A stretch of DNA of 9,005 nt from an uncultured Bacillus sp. (GCF_946478885.1 NZ_CAMLDX010000118.1:1-9005); one strand, 5' to 3'; shown: positions 1-5,595, counted from the stretch's first letter. Numbers and translations are program-made. The notes: generated by a model not told the origin, from the letters alone.

Positions 1-61
1 GTTGGATCTGTTGGATCTGTTGGATCTGTTGGATCTGTTGGATCTGTTGGATCTGTTGGAT
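1..61. repeat. 9-bp tandem repeat, (GTTGGATCT)n
   Basis: Six perfect copies of GTTGGATCT plus a seven-base partial copy start at the first base of the window, so the array continues to the left. Read on the minus strand, in frame with the gene that contains it, the unit encodes Asp-Pro-Thr. Perfect DNA identity between copies suggests recent slippage expansion and probable length variation between strains. Confidence 0.95.
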
Positions 62-1001
62 TACCATTGTCCTTAGGAGTATACTTTTCATCTTCTAGAA
101 CACCTGCATGTAAATCCCCAACAATCGGAGTACCTTTAGTGTCAACAACTACAGCACCACTGTGTTCCCAAGTGTAATCAGCAGTTTCGATTTTTTCCTT
201 TTCAAGAACGCCTGCATGAGCATCGCCAACGATAGAACCGTTGATATCAACGTTTACTAATCCTTGGTAATTATGAGTGTAATCATCAGTTACAACTTCT
301 TTTTGCTCAGCAACACCAATGTGAGTATCGCCAAGTAATTGAGAATCAGTTAAGTCAGCTTGAACTAATCCGTTAGTTTTTAAAGTACCATCATCTGTTA
401 CGATGCTTGTGTCACCTAATACGTCAACATTCACATCGCCAGTGATTGGTTTTAACAGATCACTCTTAAGGCTGATATTTAATAAAGCTGATTTCTCATA
501 ACTTTGAACACTGTCATCAAATTCAACATTACCTGTTACAGGTACTGGTGCCTCAGGAATGACAGAGCTTGCTGTTGTTACCGGTGCTGGTGCTGATGTT
601 GTTACTGGTGTTGCTTCAGCTGCAGTTACTGAACCTACTGCTCCTAATGCTGTACCAGTTACAGAATCAACTACTCCTACTACCGGTGTTGCTACTGCTG
701 CTACTGTAGCTACTGCAGTATCTTTCACTTGTCCTACTGTTCCAAGGGCTGTGCCAGCTACTGGTCCTACTGCTCCTCCAGTTAATCCGTCAACTACTCC
801 TACTACTGGTGTTGCTACTGCTCCAACAGCACCTACTGCTGTATCCGCAACAGTTGAAACTACTCCAAGAGCTTCTGTTCCTACTTGTCCGACTACTCCT
901 GCTTCTGCAGCGGATGCTCCTGATCCTGCTACGAAGATGCCAGCGGCTACAACGCCAGTGACAAACATACCTTTTAACGAATTAACAATGCTTTTTCTCA
1001 T
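1..1001 (-). CDS. Secreted repeat protein, C-terminus beyond left edge (partial)
   Basis: The visible part is 333 codons with no stop. The ATG at 1001 follows a good ribosome binding site (GAAGAAGGAG, 9 nt spacing). Residues 1-34 form a Sec-type signal peptide (basic MRKS start, hydrophobic core, ASA-AEA cleavage area). Residues about 40-150 are rich in Ala, Val, Gly and Thr and contain a 41-residue tandem duplication, each copy carrying ATPVVGVVD. Residues about 211-306 hold three copies of a 35-36 residue repeat (core LVxVDxxxSxxxGDxHxGVLExxK). From residue 315 the protein becomes a Pro-Thr-Asp tandem repeat, typical of an extended stalk or wall-spanning region. The gene lies 33 nt downstream of another secreted protein that shares the 35-residue repeat, so they are probably co-transcribed. 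I do not recognise the family. Export and a cell-envelope location are inferred. Any sorting motif or anchor lies outside the window. Confidence 0.85.
   Translation of the reverse strand, partial: MRKSIVNSLKGMFVTGVVAAGIFVAGSGASAAEAGVVGQVGTEALGVVSTVADTAVGAVGAVATPVVGVVDGLTGGAVGPVAGTALGTVGQVKDTAVATVAAVATPVVGVVDSVTGTALGAVGSVTAAEATPVTTSAPAPVTTASSVIPEAPVPVTGNVEFDDSVQSYEKSALLNISLKSDLLKPITGDVNVDVLGDTSIVTDDGTLKTNGLVQADLTDSQLLGDTHIGVAEQKEVVTDDYTHNYQGLVNVDINGSIVGDAHAGVLEKEKIETADYTWEHSGAVVVDTKGTPIVGDLHAGVLEDEKYTPKDNGNPTDPTDPTDPTDPTDPTDP
600..845 (-). repeat. Two tandem 123-bp (41-codon) coding repeats
   Basis: Residues 53-93 and 94-134 of the partial secreted protein are two diverged copies of the same 41-residue unit. 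Both contain ATPVVGVVD followed by a short Gly/Thr segment, at exactly the same offset. The corresponding DNA is also clearly similar, so the unit arose by in-frame duplication. Confidence 0.75.
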
Positions 1002-1034
1002 GTTTTTAATCTCCTTCTTCTTAAAATTATTTTT

Positions 1035-2342
1035 CTATGCTATTAAGAAGAAGGTTGCTTTCGGTGGATCGCCTGGTGGTGACTTTCGCCATTGATCGGA
1101 TAATTTATCAGATCTATTGAATAGCTGATTGGCTAATTCCATTTCATGGAAATAGTCAACCGCCATATATGCGGCTAATCCTGTTACACCACCGAAATTA
1201 GCGGCACCAGCAGATCCGGAACCTGCTCCAGCAGATGATACAGAACTATTGCCTGGAGCAACAGAAGCTGTTGGAGCCACTAGTTTAATAGTATTTGTTT
1301 CCGATTCATTTGCTTGATTTATTATCTTTTTAAATTCATCTAACTTGTTTTCCATATGCTGATTCAAAACCGTACTATTGCCGGCATCAGTTAATTGGGC
1401 AATGGCTAGAACATTATCTCTGATTGTATTACTTTGCTCTGATGAAGCGGATTGTAATCCCTCTTCTACATTGCCGTTATTGCCATTGTTAGCGTTATTG
1501 CTGTTTTGCACTGATGACTGTTCTTCTCCGCCATTCTGATTATTCAACCCAGGTGGATTCTTGGATCCAGATGGATTATTGCCTGGTACAGTTGGCGGGG
1601 TTGGTTTAACCTGATCAACAATATCAGAATCAGGACCAGAAATTGGATTTGAAGGTAAACCATTACTGATACTCGCCAGTTTGACCTGCTCCTGGTTATT
1701 ATTTTTAGTATATTCTCCTACCCCGATGCGGGCATTGCCCAGTATTGAGTCTTTCGTTTGAACGACCAATAAACCGGCGGAAGCATTAGCTGTATCAGAT
1801 GATTTACTTTGATTCCCTTCAAGGACGCCTACATGAGTTTGACCTAATAGTGCATTATCAACATCAAGAGACACTAAACCAGACGAAGATGTATTTTCGC
1901 CTTGTTGGTTCGCTTTCAACACTTCCAGGTTTACATTCCCTAAAAGTTCGGAATCCTTAATTTCTACTCCTAATAAACGATTTTGTGATGTGGTTGTATT
2001 GTCCGACCCTGATTCAGCTTTTCCCCCACTAAGTAAATCAATTTTAACCTCGCCAACAATAGGCAAACCTAAACCGATGCTCAGCAAGCCACTTTGTTCC
2101 TTTTGAGCTTGATTGTCAGTGTTCACCTGATTTGATGAGCTAATGGCAGGCACTGAAGCTGCTTGCACCTCAGTAGCTGTATCAGATTGTACTGTTTGAG
2201 TCTCTAAATCTTGCACGCTATCATTCAGGATTTCTGACAATCCTAAGGAAACCAAAGGTTTTTCATTTTCCTCCGCCTGAACAATAGAAGGTGTTGCAAT
2301 CACCAATGAAACGAATAATACAGATAAAAATCCCCTTTTCAC
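1035..2342 (-). CDS. Secreted protein with 35-residue repeats, unknown function
   Basis: This encodes about 435 residues. I prefer the GTG at 2342 over the GTG at 2351: the GGGGGAGGTG ribosome binding site lies 6 nt before 2342 but abuts or overlaps the earlier codon. The N-terminus (MKRGFLSVLF..., cleavage after IVQA) is a clear Sec signal peptide. Four degenerate repeats begin near residues 85, 123, 155 and 190 (cores LLSIGLGLPIVGEVKIDLL, LLGVEIKDSELLGNVNLEVL, LVSLDVDNALLGQTHVGVLE, LLVVQTKDSILGNARIGV). They match the repeats of the downstream partial protein. A Pro/Asn/Gly/Ser-rich linker follows (about 230-305), then a more complex segment and a Gly/Ala/Ser-rich stretch (about 365-385). 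The last residues, ATFFLIA, are hydrophobic but too short for a membrane anchor. There is no LPxTG motif. I do not recognise the family. An extracellular or envelope structural role is inferred from composition. Confidence 0.8.
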   Translation of the reverse strand: MKRGFLSVLFVSLVIATPSIVQAEENEKPLVSLGLSEILNDSVQDLETQTVQSDTATEVQAASVPAISSSNQVNTDNQAQKEQSGLLSIGLGLPIVGEVKIDLLSGGKAESGSDNTTTSQNRLLGVEIKDSELLGNVNLEVLKANQQGENTSSSGLVSLDVDNALLGQTHVGVLEGNQSKSSDTANASAGLLVVQTKDSILGNARIGVGEYTKNNNQEQVKLASISNGLPSNPISGPDSDIVDQVKPTPPTVPGNNPSGSKNPPGLNNQNGGEEQSSVQNSNNANNGNNGNVEEGLQSASSEQSNTIRDNVLAIAQLTDAGNSTVLNQHMENKLDEFKKIINQANESETNTIKLVAPTASVAPGNSSVSSAGAGSGSAGAANFGGVTGLAAYMAVDYFHEMELANQLFNRSDKLSDQWRKSPPGDPPKATFFLIA

Positions 2343-2668
2343 TCCTCTCACCTCCCCCCATCCAAAATATTACAACACATATAATAGTGACAAAATTCGC
2401 CTAATAAATCAATAGCTTACGAATAGTTCAAAAAGTTGTAACATTAGAATTTGATTATTTGGGCCCGTTTTTATTGATTTTAGCATATGTATAAAGAATC
2501 AAATTAATTGGTTAATAATTCCTGTTTTTTTCTCTTATTTCACACCCGCATTCTTTTTGCTGTATCACTAGTATTATACGTAATAATATCTAGGGATTTT
2601 ATCCTGTTTTTTTTAATATTGAAAATAAAATTGTAATATAACATTTTCTTACAGTTTACAAAAGGATG
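2343..2668. other. AT-rich gene-free stretch upstream of the secreted-protein pair
   Basis: I see no credible ORF on either strand. It must contain the promoter of the minus-strand secreted-protein genes. It also has an imperfect palindrome around TATTATACGTAATAATA (2572-2588), a GGAT-TTT-ATCC mini-hairpin followed by a plus-strand T-run (2594-2614), and long A/T runs. None of these can be assigned firmly. Confidence 0.5.
2403..2431 (-). promoter_or_regulatory. Weak candidate sigma-A promoter for the secreted-protein pair
   Basis: On the minus strand, TTGAAC (2431-2426) and TTTATT (2408-2403) are separated by 17 nt, each matching the consensus at four of six positions. It would give a leader of about 50 nt. 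The region is very AT-rich, so a chance match is quite possible. Confidence 0.3.
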
Positions 2669-2691
2669 AGAAGCTCTATCCAACAGCTTCT
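2669..2691. repeat. Small inverted repeat (7-bp stem)
   Basis: AGAAGCT and AGCTTCT flank a 9-nt loop. It lies about 100 nt past the hydrogenase-like gene and about 330 nt upstream of the secreted-protein start. There is no clear T-run next to it, so a role is uncertain. It may be part of a compound 3'-end structure with the larger hairpin beside it. Confidence 0.4.
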
Positions 2692-2714
2692 TGACGGGAT
2701 AACTCTATCATGTA

Positions 2715-2775
2715 AGAAAAGGTGTCTCTCTTCACACGTTTATCCTCTGACGTATGAAGAATAGACACCTTCTCT
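2715..2775 (-). terminator. Long hairpin, probable terminator of the hydrogenase small-subunit gene
   Basis: The outer arms AGAAAAGGTGTCT (2715-2727) and AGACACCTTCTCT (2763-2775) pair at 12 of 13 positions. Inner segments CTTCA/TGAAG and ACG/CGT extend the stem, giving over 20 bp in total. It begins 14 nt past the minus-strand stop codon, and its far arm ends in CCTTTTCTT on that strand, a modest U-tract. It is longer than a typical intrinsic terminator, so a small repeat element remains possible. Confidence 0.6.
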
Positions 2776-2789
2776 AAGGGTACACCAAA

Positions 2790-3647
2790 TTATGAAATTG
2801 CAGTCTTTTTCTTGCTGCAAAATCCTCCTTTTTTGTCCCAGAATCCGTTTTCCGAGCAGCCAATACAGGAAAAGCCAGCTTCTATACAGCGATTCAAACC
2901 AATTGTTTCACAGGCATTAAATGCTGAAGGGCCTTTACAGCCTAATTTAAACAAACAATATCCTTTTTTCGCATTTTCATCATCGTATGACTCAGCAAAC
3001 AGCTTTTGATCAAAGAATGGTTTCCTATGGCAGGACATATGTACAGTAGTATTATAATAAACCTTTGGACGAAGCTTTTTATCCAACTCAGGCAACTCGC
3101 CATGGAAATGCAAATGAAGTAATGTTCCAATCATCACTTCCGCTACCGGTGCACAGCCTGGCACAAGTGCAACCGGAACACCTTCCGGAACAATTTCCGT
3201 AATCGGGGCAGCATGGGTCGGGTTTGGAGCAGCTGCCGGAAGTCCTCCCCAGCAGGAACAGCTGCCAAAGGCAACGACGGCCCTTGCGTGGGAAGCTGCA
3301 TGGATGATCTCCTCTCTGACAGATTTTCCAGCAATCATGAGCGTCTCATCGCTATTCGGCACACTACCTTCTACAACCAGAACATACTCCCCTTTATATT
3401 TTTCAAAGATCGATTCCTTATGTGCTTCTACCTGATATCCGCAGGCGGCTGATAGGAGTTCGCTATATTCCAATGAAATGAAATTGAGGATTGTATCCAA
3501 TGCTGTCGGCTCAAAAGAGCGGGTAAAAGCCTCCTTGCAGCCCGTACATTCTAATGCACTTATCCAAATAACAGGCAGACGATTTTGTGAAGAGTATAAC
3601 ATATCCTTCGTTACTTGTACTGCTTCTAACCAATTGTAATGGGTCAT
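2790..3647 (-). CDS. [NiFe]-hydrogenase small-subunit homologue, no Tat signal, orphan
   Basis: The 285-residue product resembles group 1 [NiFe]-hydrogenase small subunits, which carry electrons between the NiFe site of the large subunit and a partner. Proximal-cluster ligands are C34 and C37 (ECTGC), C130 (GSC) and C165 (PGC). Distal-cluster ligands are H203, C206, C231 and C237 (VHMSC, GYCLFKLGC). Medial-cluster ligands are C246, C261 and C264 (NAC, SCIGC). The position of the extra cysteine of oxygen-tolerant enzymes (CTCC; GC after the third ligand) is Gly in both cases, but C132 (GSCSC) is unusual. The start follows AAAGGAG at good spacing, so the missing Tat signal is real. A C-terminal membrane helix is also absent, so a cytoplasmic protein is predicted. 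No large subunit or maturation gene is in the window, and the gene has its own promoter and terminator. The family assignment is confident; hydrogenase activity is not. Confidence 0.9.
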   Translation of the reverse strand: MTHYNWLEAVQVTKDMLYSSQNRLPVIWISALECTGCKEAFTRSFEPTALDTILNFISLEYSELLSAACGYQVEAHKESIFEKYKGEYVLVVEGSVPNSDETLMIAGKSVREEIIHAASHARAVVAFGSCSCWGGLPAAAPNPTHAAPITEIVPEGVPVALVPGCAPVAEVMIGTLLHLHFHGELPELDKKLRPKVYYNTTVHMSCHRKPFFDQKLFAESYDDENAKKGYCLFKLGCKGPSAFNACETIGLNRCIEAGFSCIGCSENGFWDKKGGFCSKKKTAIS

Positions 3648-3748
3648 GGTGAAAATCTCCTTTATGCAATAATCTTTCTACATTAGTCTGTGAATTTATC
3701 AATTGGGTCACTTTTCCTCTATATCATTTGCTCATTGTTACATAATCC

Positions 3749-3777
3749 ATTATATTGCGATAATATATGTTGTTCAA
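3749..3777 (-). promoter_or_regulatory. Sigma-A-like promoter of the hydrogenase small-subunit gene
   Basis: On the minus strand, TTGAAC (3777-3772) lies exactly 17 nt from a perfect TATAAT (3754-3749). Transcription would start near 3742, leaving a 5' leader of about 95 nt. Confidence 0.75.
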
Positions 3778-3800
3778 TATCGAGCAACATATATGTTGTT
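3763..3800. promoter_or_regulatory. Operator-like direct repeat and palindrome at the hydrogenase promoter
   Basis: ATATATGTTGTT occurs perfectly at 3763-3774, in the promoter spacer and overlapping the -35, and again at 3789-3800, upstream of the -35. The offset is 26 bp. The upstream copy is part of a perfect 14-bp palindrome, CAACATATATGTTG (3785-3798). A near copy lies in the leader of the neighbouring hydrolase gene. The arrangement suggests binding of a dimeric regulator, whose identity I cannot infer. The arms can also pair as a hairpin. Confidence 0.5.
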
Positions 3801-3817
3801 TTTTATTCACATTAAAG

Positions 3818-3861
3818 ATGCCTTCTTCAAAGTGAATATCTTACATATTTGAAAAAGGCAT
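3818..3861 (-). terminator. Hairpin terminator of the MBL-fold hydrolase gene
   Basis: ATGCCTTCTTCAAA (3818-3831) and TTTGAAAAAGGCAT (3848-3861) pair at 13 of 14 positions around a 16-nt loop. It starts 8 nt after the minus-strand stop codon. The distal U-tract (CTTTAA) is short, so termination may be incomplete. Confidence 0.6.
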
Positions 3862-3869
3862 GCTTCAAA

Positions 3870-4838
3870 TTATTCGGTTAAGCTGTAATAATAAATCCCC
3901 TTTTTTTCCTCACGGCGGACCTTCCCAATCGATTCAAGATAAAATAGGCGTGAGATGGTTGTCATTAATGGCGCAAAGAACTTATAGATACTTAATTTCC
4001 CATAAATCTCCTGATATATTTGTCCTGCGGTTTTCGCCTCATTCTTAATGGAATGACAGATTTGCTGCATACGGCGCAGATGTCCCAATTTAATCGCCTC
4101 TGCTCTTGCCGGTAGGTTCCGTATTAAATCGCCATGTCCCGGCAGAGCCAAGTTCACCGCATAACCGCTGATCAATTCTAATGAATCAAAATAATCCTGC
4201 AGCGGATTCAGAACCTCTGCTGACCAAATGGCAATAATCGGCGAGATTTCATCTAACACATGATCGCCAACCACCATCAGCTGCCGTTCCTGCTGATAAT
4301 AGCAAAGATGATCCGGTGCATGCCCCGGTGTCCATAGTATTTGATACATGTCGTTTCCCAGTTTAATTCTTTCATGCTGCCCGAATATTTCATCCGGTTC
4401 AAACTCATAGGCAGATGCTTCAGATAACATGAGTTCTTCTGCAACATCCGGCCCACCATGCTGGATAAATAAATCGTGCATCCATTTACCGGATGTTGGA
4501 TCTCTTAGTCCCTGAATTTCTTTATAGCTCAAATCGGAGATATAAACAGGAATCTGATAGTTTTTTTGAAACCATCCGGCAAGGCCGATATGATCGGGAT
4601 GTGAGTGTGTAAAGACAATCTTTTCCACTTCTATCCCTAAGGCAAGGACCTTCTCCCAAAGTTCAATCGATTCATTTGCAAGGCTTCCCGTATCGACGAT
4701 GGTAAACCCCTTCTCCCCTTTAAATAAATAGCTATTTACCTGCCGCATCCCGAAAGGAAAATGAACCGAAAGCTTATAAATATCCTCCGTCACCTTCTCC
4801 AGTAACGGAATATCATGAAATCCCCCAAATTTATCCAT
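3870..4838 (-). CDS. MBL-fold metallo-hydrolase with C-terminal winged-helix-like domain
   Basis: The 322-residue protein belongs to the metallo-beta-lactamase superfamily, glyoxalase II/LACTB2-like branch. The metal-binding motifs are in canonical order: H78-S-H80-P-D82-H83, H173 (TPGH), D192 (GDH) and H235 (PGHGD). These predict a binuclear, usually zinc, hydrolase. Residues about 265-322 (YQEIYG...FFAPLMTTISRLFYLESIGKV...YYY) look like the winged-helix tail common in this branch. No signal peptide is seen, so it is probably cytoplasmic. The ATG is preceded by GAAAGGAAAG. Substrates in this family range from thioesters to nucleic acids, and the sequence does not say which applies. The gene has its own promoter and hairpin terminator and shares an operator-like motif with the adjacent hydrogenase small-subunit gene, so co-regulation is possible. 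Confidence 0.9.
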   Translation of the reverse strand: MDKFGGFHDIPLLEKVTEDIYKLSVHFPFGMRQVNSYLFKGEKGFTIVDTGSLANESIELWEKVLALGIEVEKIVFTHSHPDHIGLAGWFQKNYQIPVYISDLSYKEIQGLRDPTSGKWMHDLFIQHGGPDVAEELMLSEASAYEFEPDEIFGQHERIKLGNDMYQILWTPGHAPDHLCYYQQERQLMVVGDHVLDEISPIIAIWSAEVLNPLQDYFDSLELISGYAVNLALPGHGDLIRNLPARAEAIKLGHLRRMQQICHSIKNEAKTAGQIYQEIYGKLSIYKFFAPLMTTISRLFYLESIGKVRREEKKGIYYYSLTE

Positions 4839-4871
4839 TTATATTACTTTCCTTTCATTATCTGACTTTCT

Positions 4872-4887
4872 ACATATATATGTTATT
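4872..4887. promoter_or_regulatory. Operator-like palindrome in the MBL-hydrolase leader
   Basis: The 12-bp palindrome ACATATATATGT (4872-4883) lies just downstream of the predicted -10 of the minus-strand promoter, where a repressor would block initiation. The overlapping ATATATGTTATT (4876-4887) matches the ATATATGTTGTT repeats of the hydrogenase promoter at 11 of 12 positions. Confidence 0.4.
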
Positions 4888-4891
4888 TGTC

Positions 4892-4919
4892 ATCATATCA
4901 CACCTTTATTCACTAACAA
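4892..4919 (-). promoter_or_regulatory. Sigma-A-like promoter of the MBL-hydrolase gene
   Basis: On the minus strand, TTGTTA (4919-4914) and TATGAT (4897-4892) are separated by 16 nt. The predicted start, near 4885, gives a leader of about 45 nt. Confidence 0.6.
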
Positions 4920-4920
4920 A

Positions 4921-4964
4921 AAAAAAGACCTTTCGCTGATAACCTGCTCAGAAAGACCTTTTTT
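4921..4964. terminator. Bidirectional terminator-like hairpin between divergent promoters
   Basis: AAAAAAG/CTTTTTT arms enclose an AC/AC internal loop, CTTT/AAAG, a two-base bulge and CTGA/TCAG around an 8-nt loop. A run of six T on the plus strand and nine T on the minus strand gives terminator character in both directions. No gene ends here: the minus-strand hydrolase promoter and the plus-strand nrd promoter diverge from it. It may insulate the two promoters or be a relic. Confidence 0.55.
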
Positions 4965-5020
4965 CCTTCTTATATGACTCTATTGCTATTCTTTAGACAG
5001 TGAGACTGTAAAATTAATCC

Positions 5021-5049
5021 TTGTAAAATAAAAAGTTATCCTTTACTAT
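5021..5049 (+). promoter_or_regulatory. Candidate sigma-A promoter of the nrd operon
   Basis: TTGTAA (5021-5026) and TACTAT (5044-5049) are separated by 17 nt, each matching four of six consensus positions. The predicted start, near 5056, precedes the NrdR boxes and the riboswitch aptamer. A start closer to the boxes cannot be excluded. Confidence 0.45.
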
Positions 5050-5061
5050 TGTATATAGTAA

Positions 5062-5109
5062 TTACTACATATTGAAAAATATTTGTTCTTATACAACTAT
5101 ATATAGTAT
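5062..5109 (+). promoter_or_regulatory. Pair of NrdR boxes controlling the nrd operon
   Basis: Box 1 is 5062-5077 with core CTACATATTG, and box 2 is 5094-5109 with core CTATATATAG. Against the known NrdR consensus core CWATATATWG, box 1 matches nine of ten and box 2 all ten positions. Their centres are 32 bp apart, three helical turns, which is the known arrangement for cooperative binding of the NrdR repressor. They lie upstream of a ribonucleotide reductase operon, as expected. NrdR normally represses when dATP is abundant. Confidence 0.8.
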
Positions 5110-5117
5110 TTATCTTA

Positions 5118-5292
5118 AAATAAGATGCGATAATCGCTTAATAGGGAATCCGGTGAAAGACCGGAACTGCCCCCGCAACTGTAAATGCTGACGAAATAAA
5201 TAAAACCACTGTATAAGGTAGCTTAGTTTAGGTACTTATATGGGAAGGATTTAAAGTAGGAAGATGCATGAGTCAGGAGACCTGTCTTATTT
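5118..5292 (+). promoter_or_regulatory. Cobalamin (B12) riboswitch aptamer upstream of the nrd operon
   Basis: The conserved blocks appear in order: GGGAATCCGGTG (from 5144), CCGCAACTG (5173-5181), CCACTG (about 5207), GGGAAGGATT and the B12 box AGTCAGGAGACCTG (5271-5284). Helix P1 is AAATAAG (5118-5124) with CTTATTT (5286-5292). An intrinsic terminator follows about 97 nt downstream, so adenosylcobalamin binding should cause premature termination. The downstream enzyme does not need B12, which fits the known pattern of shutting off a B12-independent isozyme when the cofactor is present. Confidence 0.93.
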
Positions 5293-5388
5293 GATTGTTT
5301 CAACTTCTTCGGGGACTTGAGAAGATGAAAGGGTAGCCGGAAGAAGAATGGGATTCTCCATGATTCTTTATTATGTTATCGTTTCATC
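5293..5388 (+). promoter_or_regulatory. Extended expression platform between aptamer and terminator
   Basis: TTTCA-CTTCT (about 5298-5308) can pair with AGAAG-TGAAA (about 5320-5330). GATGAAA (5324-5330) can instead pair with TTTCATC (5382-5388), which directly abuts the terminator stem. These two pairings are mutually exclusive. A third small hairpin, ATGG-loop-CCAT, lies at about 5348-5361. I cannot say which fold forms with or without ligand. Confidence 0.4.
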
Positions 5389-5420
5389 AATCCGCTCAGG
5401 GAACCTGAGCGGATTTTTTT
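5389..5420 (+). terminator. Intrinsic terminator of the B12 riboswitch
   Basis: AATCCGCTCAGG and CCTGAGCGGATT form a perfect 12-bp GC-rich stem with a GAA loop, overlapping and running into seven consecutive T. It ends 22 nt before the first ORF of the operon, so it must be a regulated attenuator. Confidence 0.95.
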
Positions 5421-5442
5421 GTAACAAAGGGGAGGAAAACCG

Positions 5443-5589
5443 ATGAACAACTTAACACAAAACGATATTCTTCATATATTTACAACGATTCAAGAAACAG
5501 CTGATCAATATGGCTTAGAGGCTGAAGAAATCAAAGAACAAATCGCGAGCCTCAATAAGATCGAGGCAGAGGCAAATGAACGGATTTGA
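5443..5589 (+). CDS. 48-residue ORF of unknown function, first gene of the nrd operon
   Basis: The ATG follows a strong AAGGGGAGG ribosome binding site and sits 22 nt after the riboswitch terminator. The product starts MNNLTQNDILHIF and ends in a hydrophilic, Glu/Lys-rich helical segment (residues about 22-47) with heptad-like spacing. There is no signal peptide, membrane segment or cysteine. The stop is 6 nt before the flavodoxin ATG, whose own ribosome binding site is poor, so translation of this ORF probably drives flavodoxin translation by coupling. It could be a genuine small protein of the reductase system, for example a partner of NrdD or the flavodoxin, or mainly a leader cistron. I do not recognise a family. 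Confidence 0.7.
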   Translation: MNNLTQNDILHIFTTIQETADQYGLEAEEIKEQIASLNKIEAEANERI

Positions 5590-5595
5590 TGAATT

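Noticed and set aside
1..61. CRISPR array
   Set aside because: Units are 9 bp, contiguous, without spacers and in coding frame.
559..1095. Plus-strand 178-residue Thr/Ala/Pro-rich ORF
   Set aside because: It is antisense to the signal peptide and Ala/Val/Thr-rich region of the minus-strand secreted protein. Its composition is what the complementary strand of such codons yields, and it has no ribosome binding site.
2790..3647. Oxygen-tolerant hydrogenase small subunit
   Set aside because: The two supernumerary cysteines that define the [4Fe-3S] proximal cluster are replaced by Gly; C132 is at a different position.
2812..3711. Several 60-80 residue ORFs on both strands overlapping the hydrogenase-like gene
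   Set aside because: They are out-of-frame shadows of a gene with clear family motifs. They show no motifs or start signals of their own.
5046..5061. A third NrdR-box-like sequence (CTATTGTATATAGTAA)
   Set aside because: Only the right half fits the consensus, and its spacing to the other boxes (16 and 48 bp) makes it less convincing than the pair at 5062-5077 and 5094-5109.
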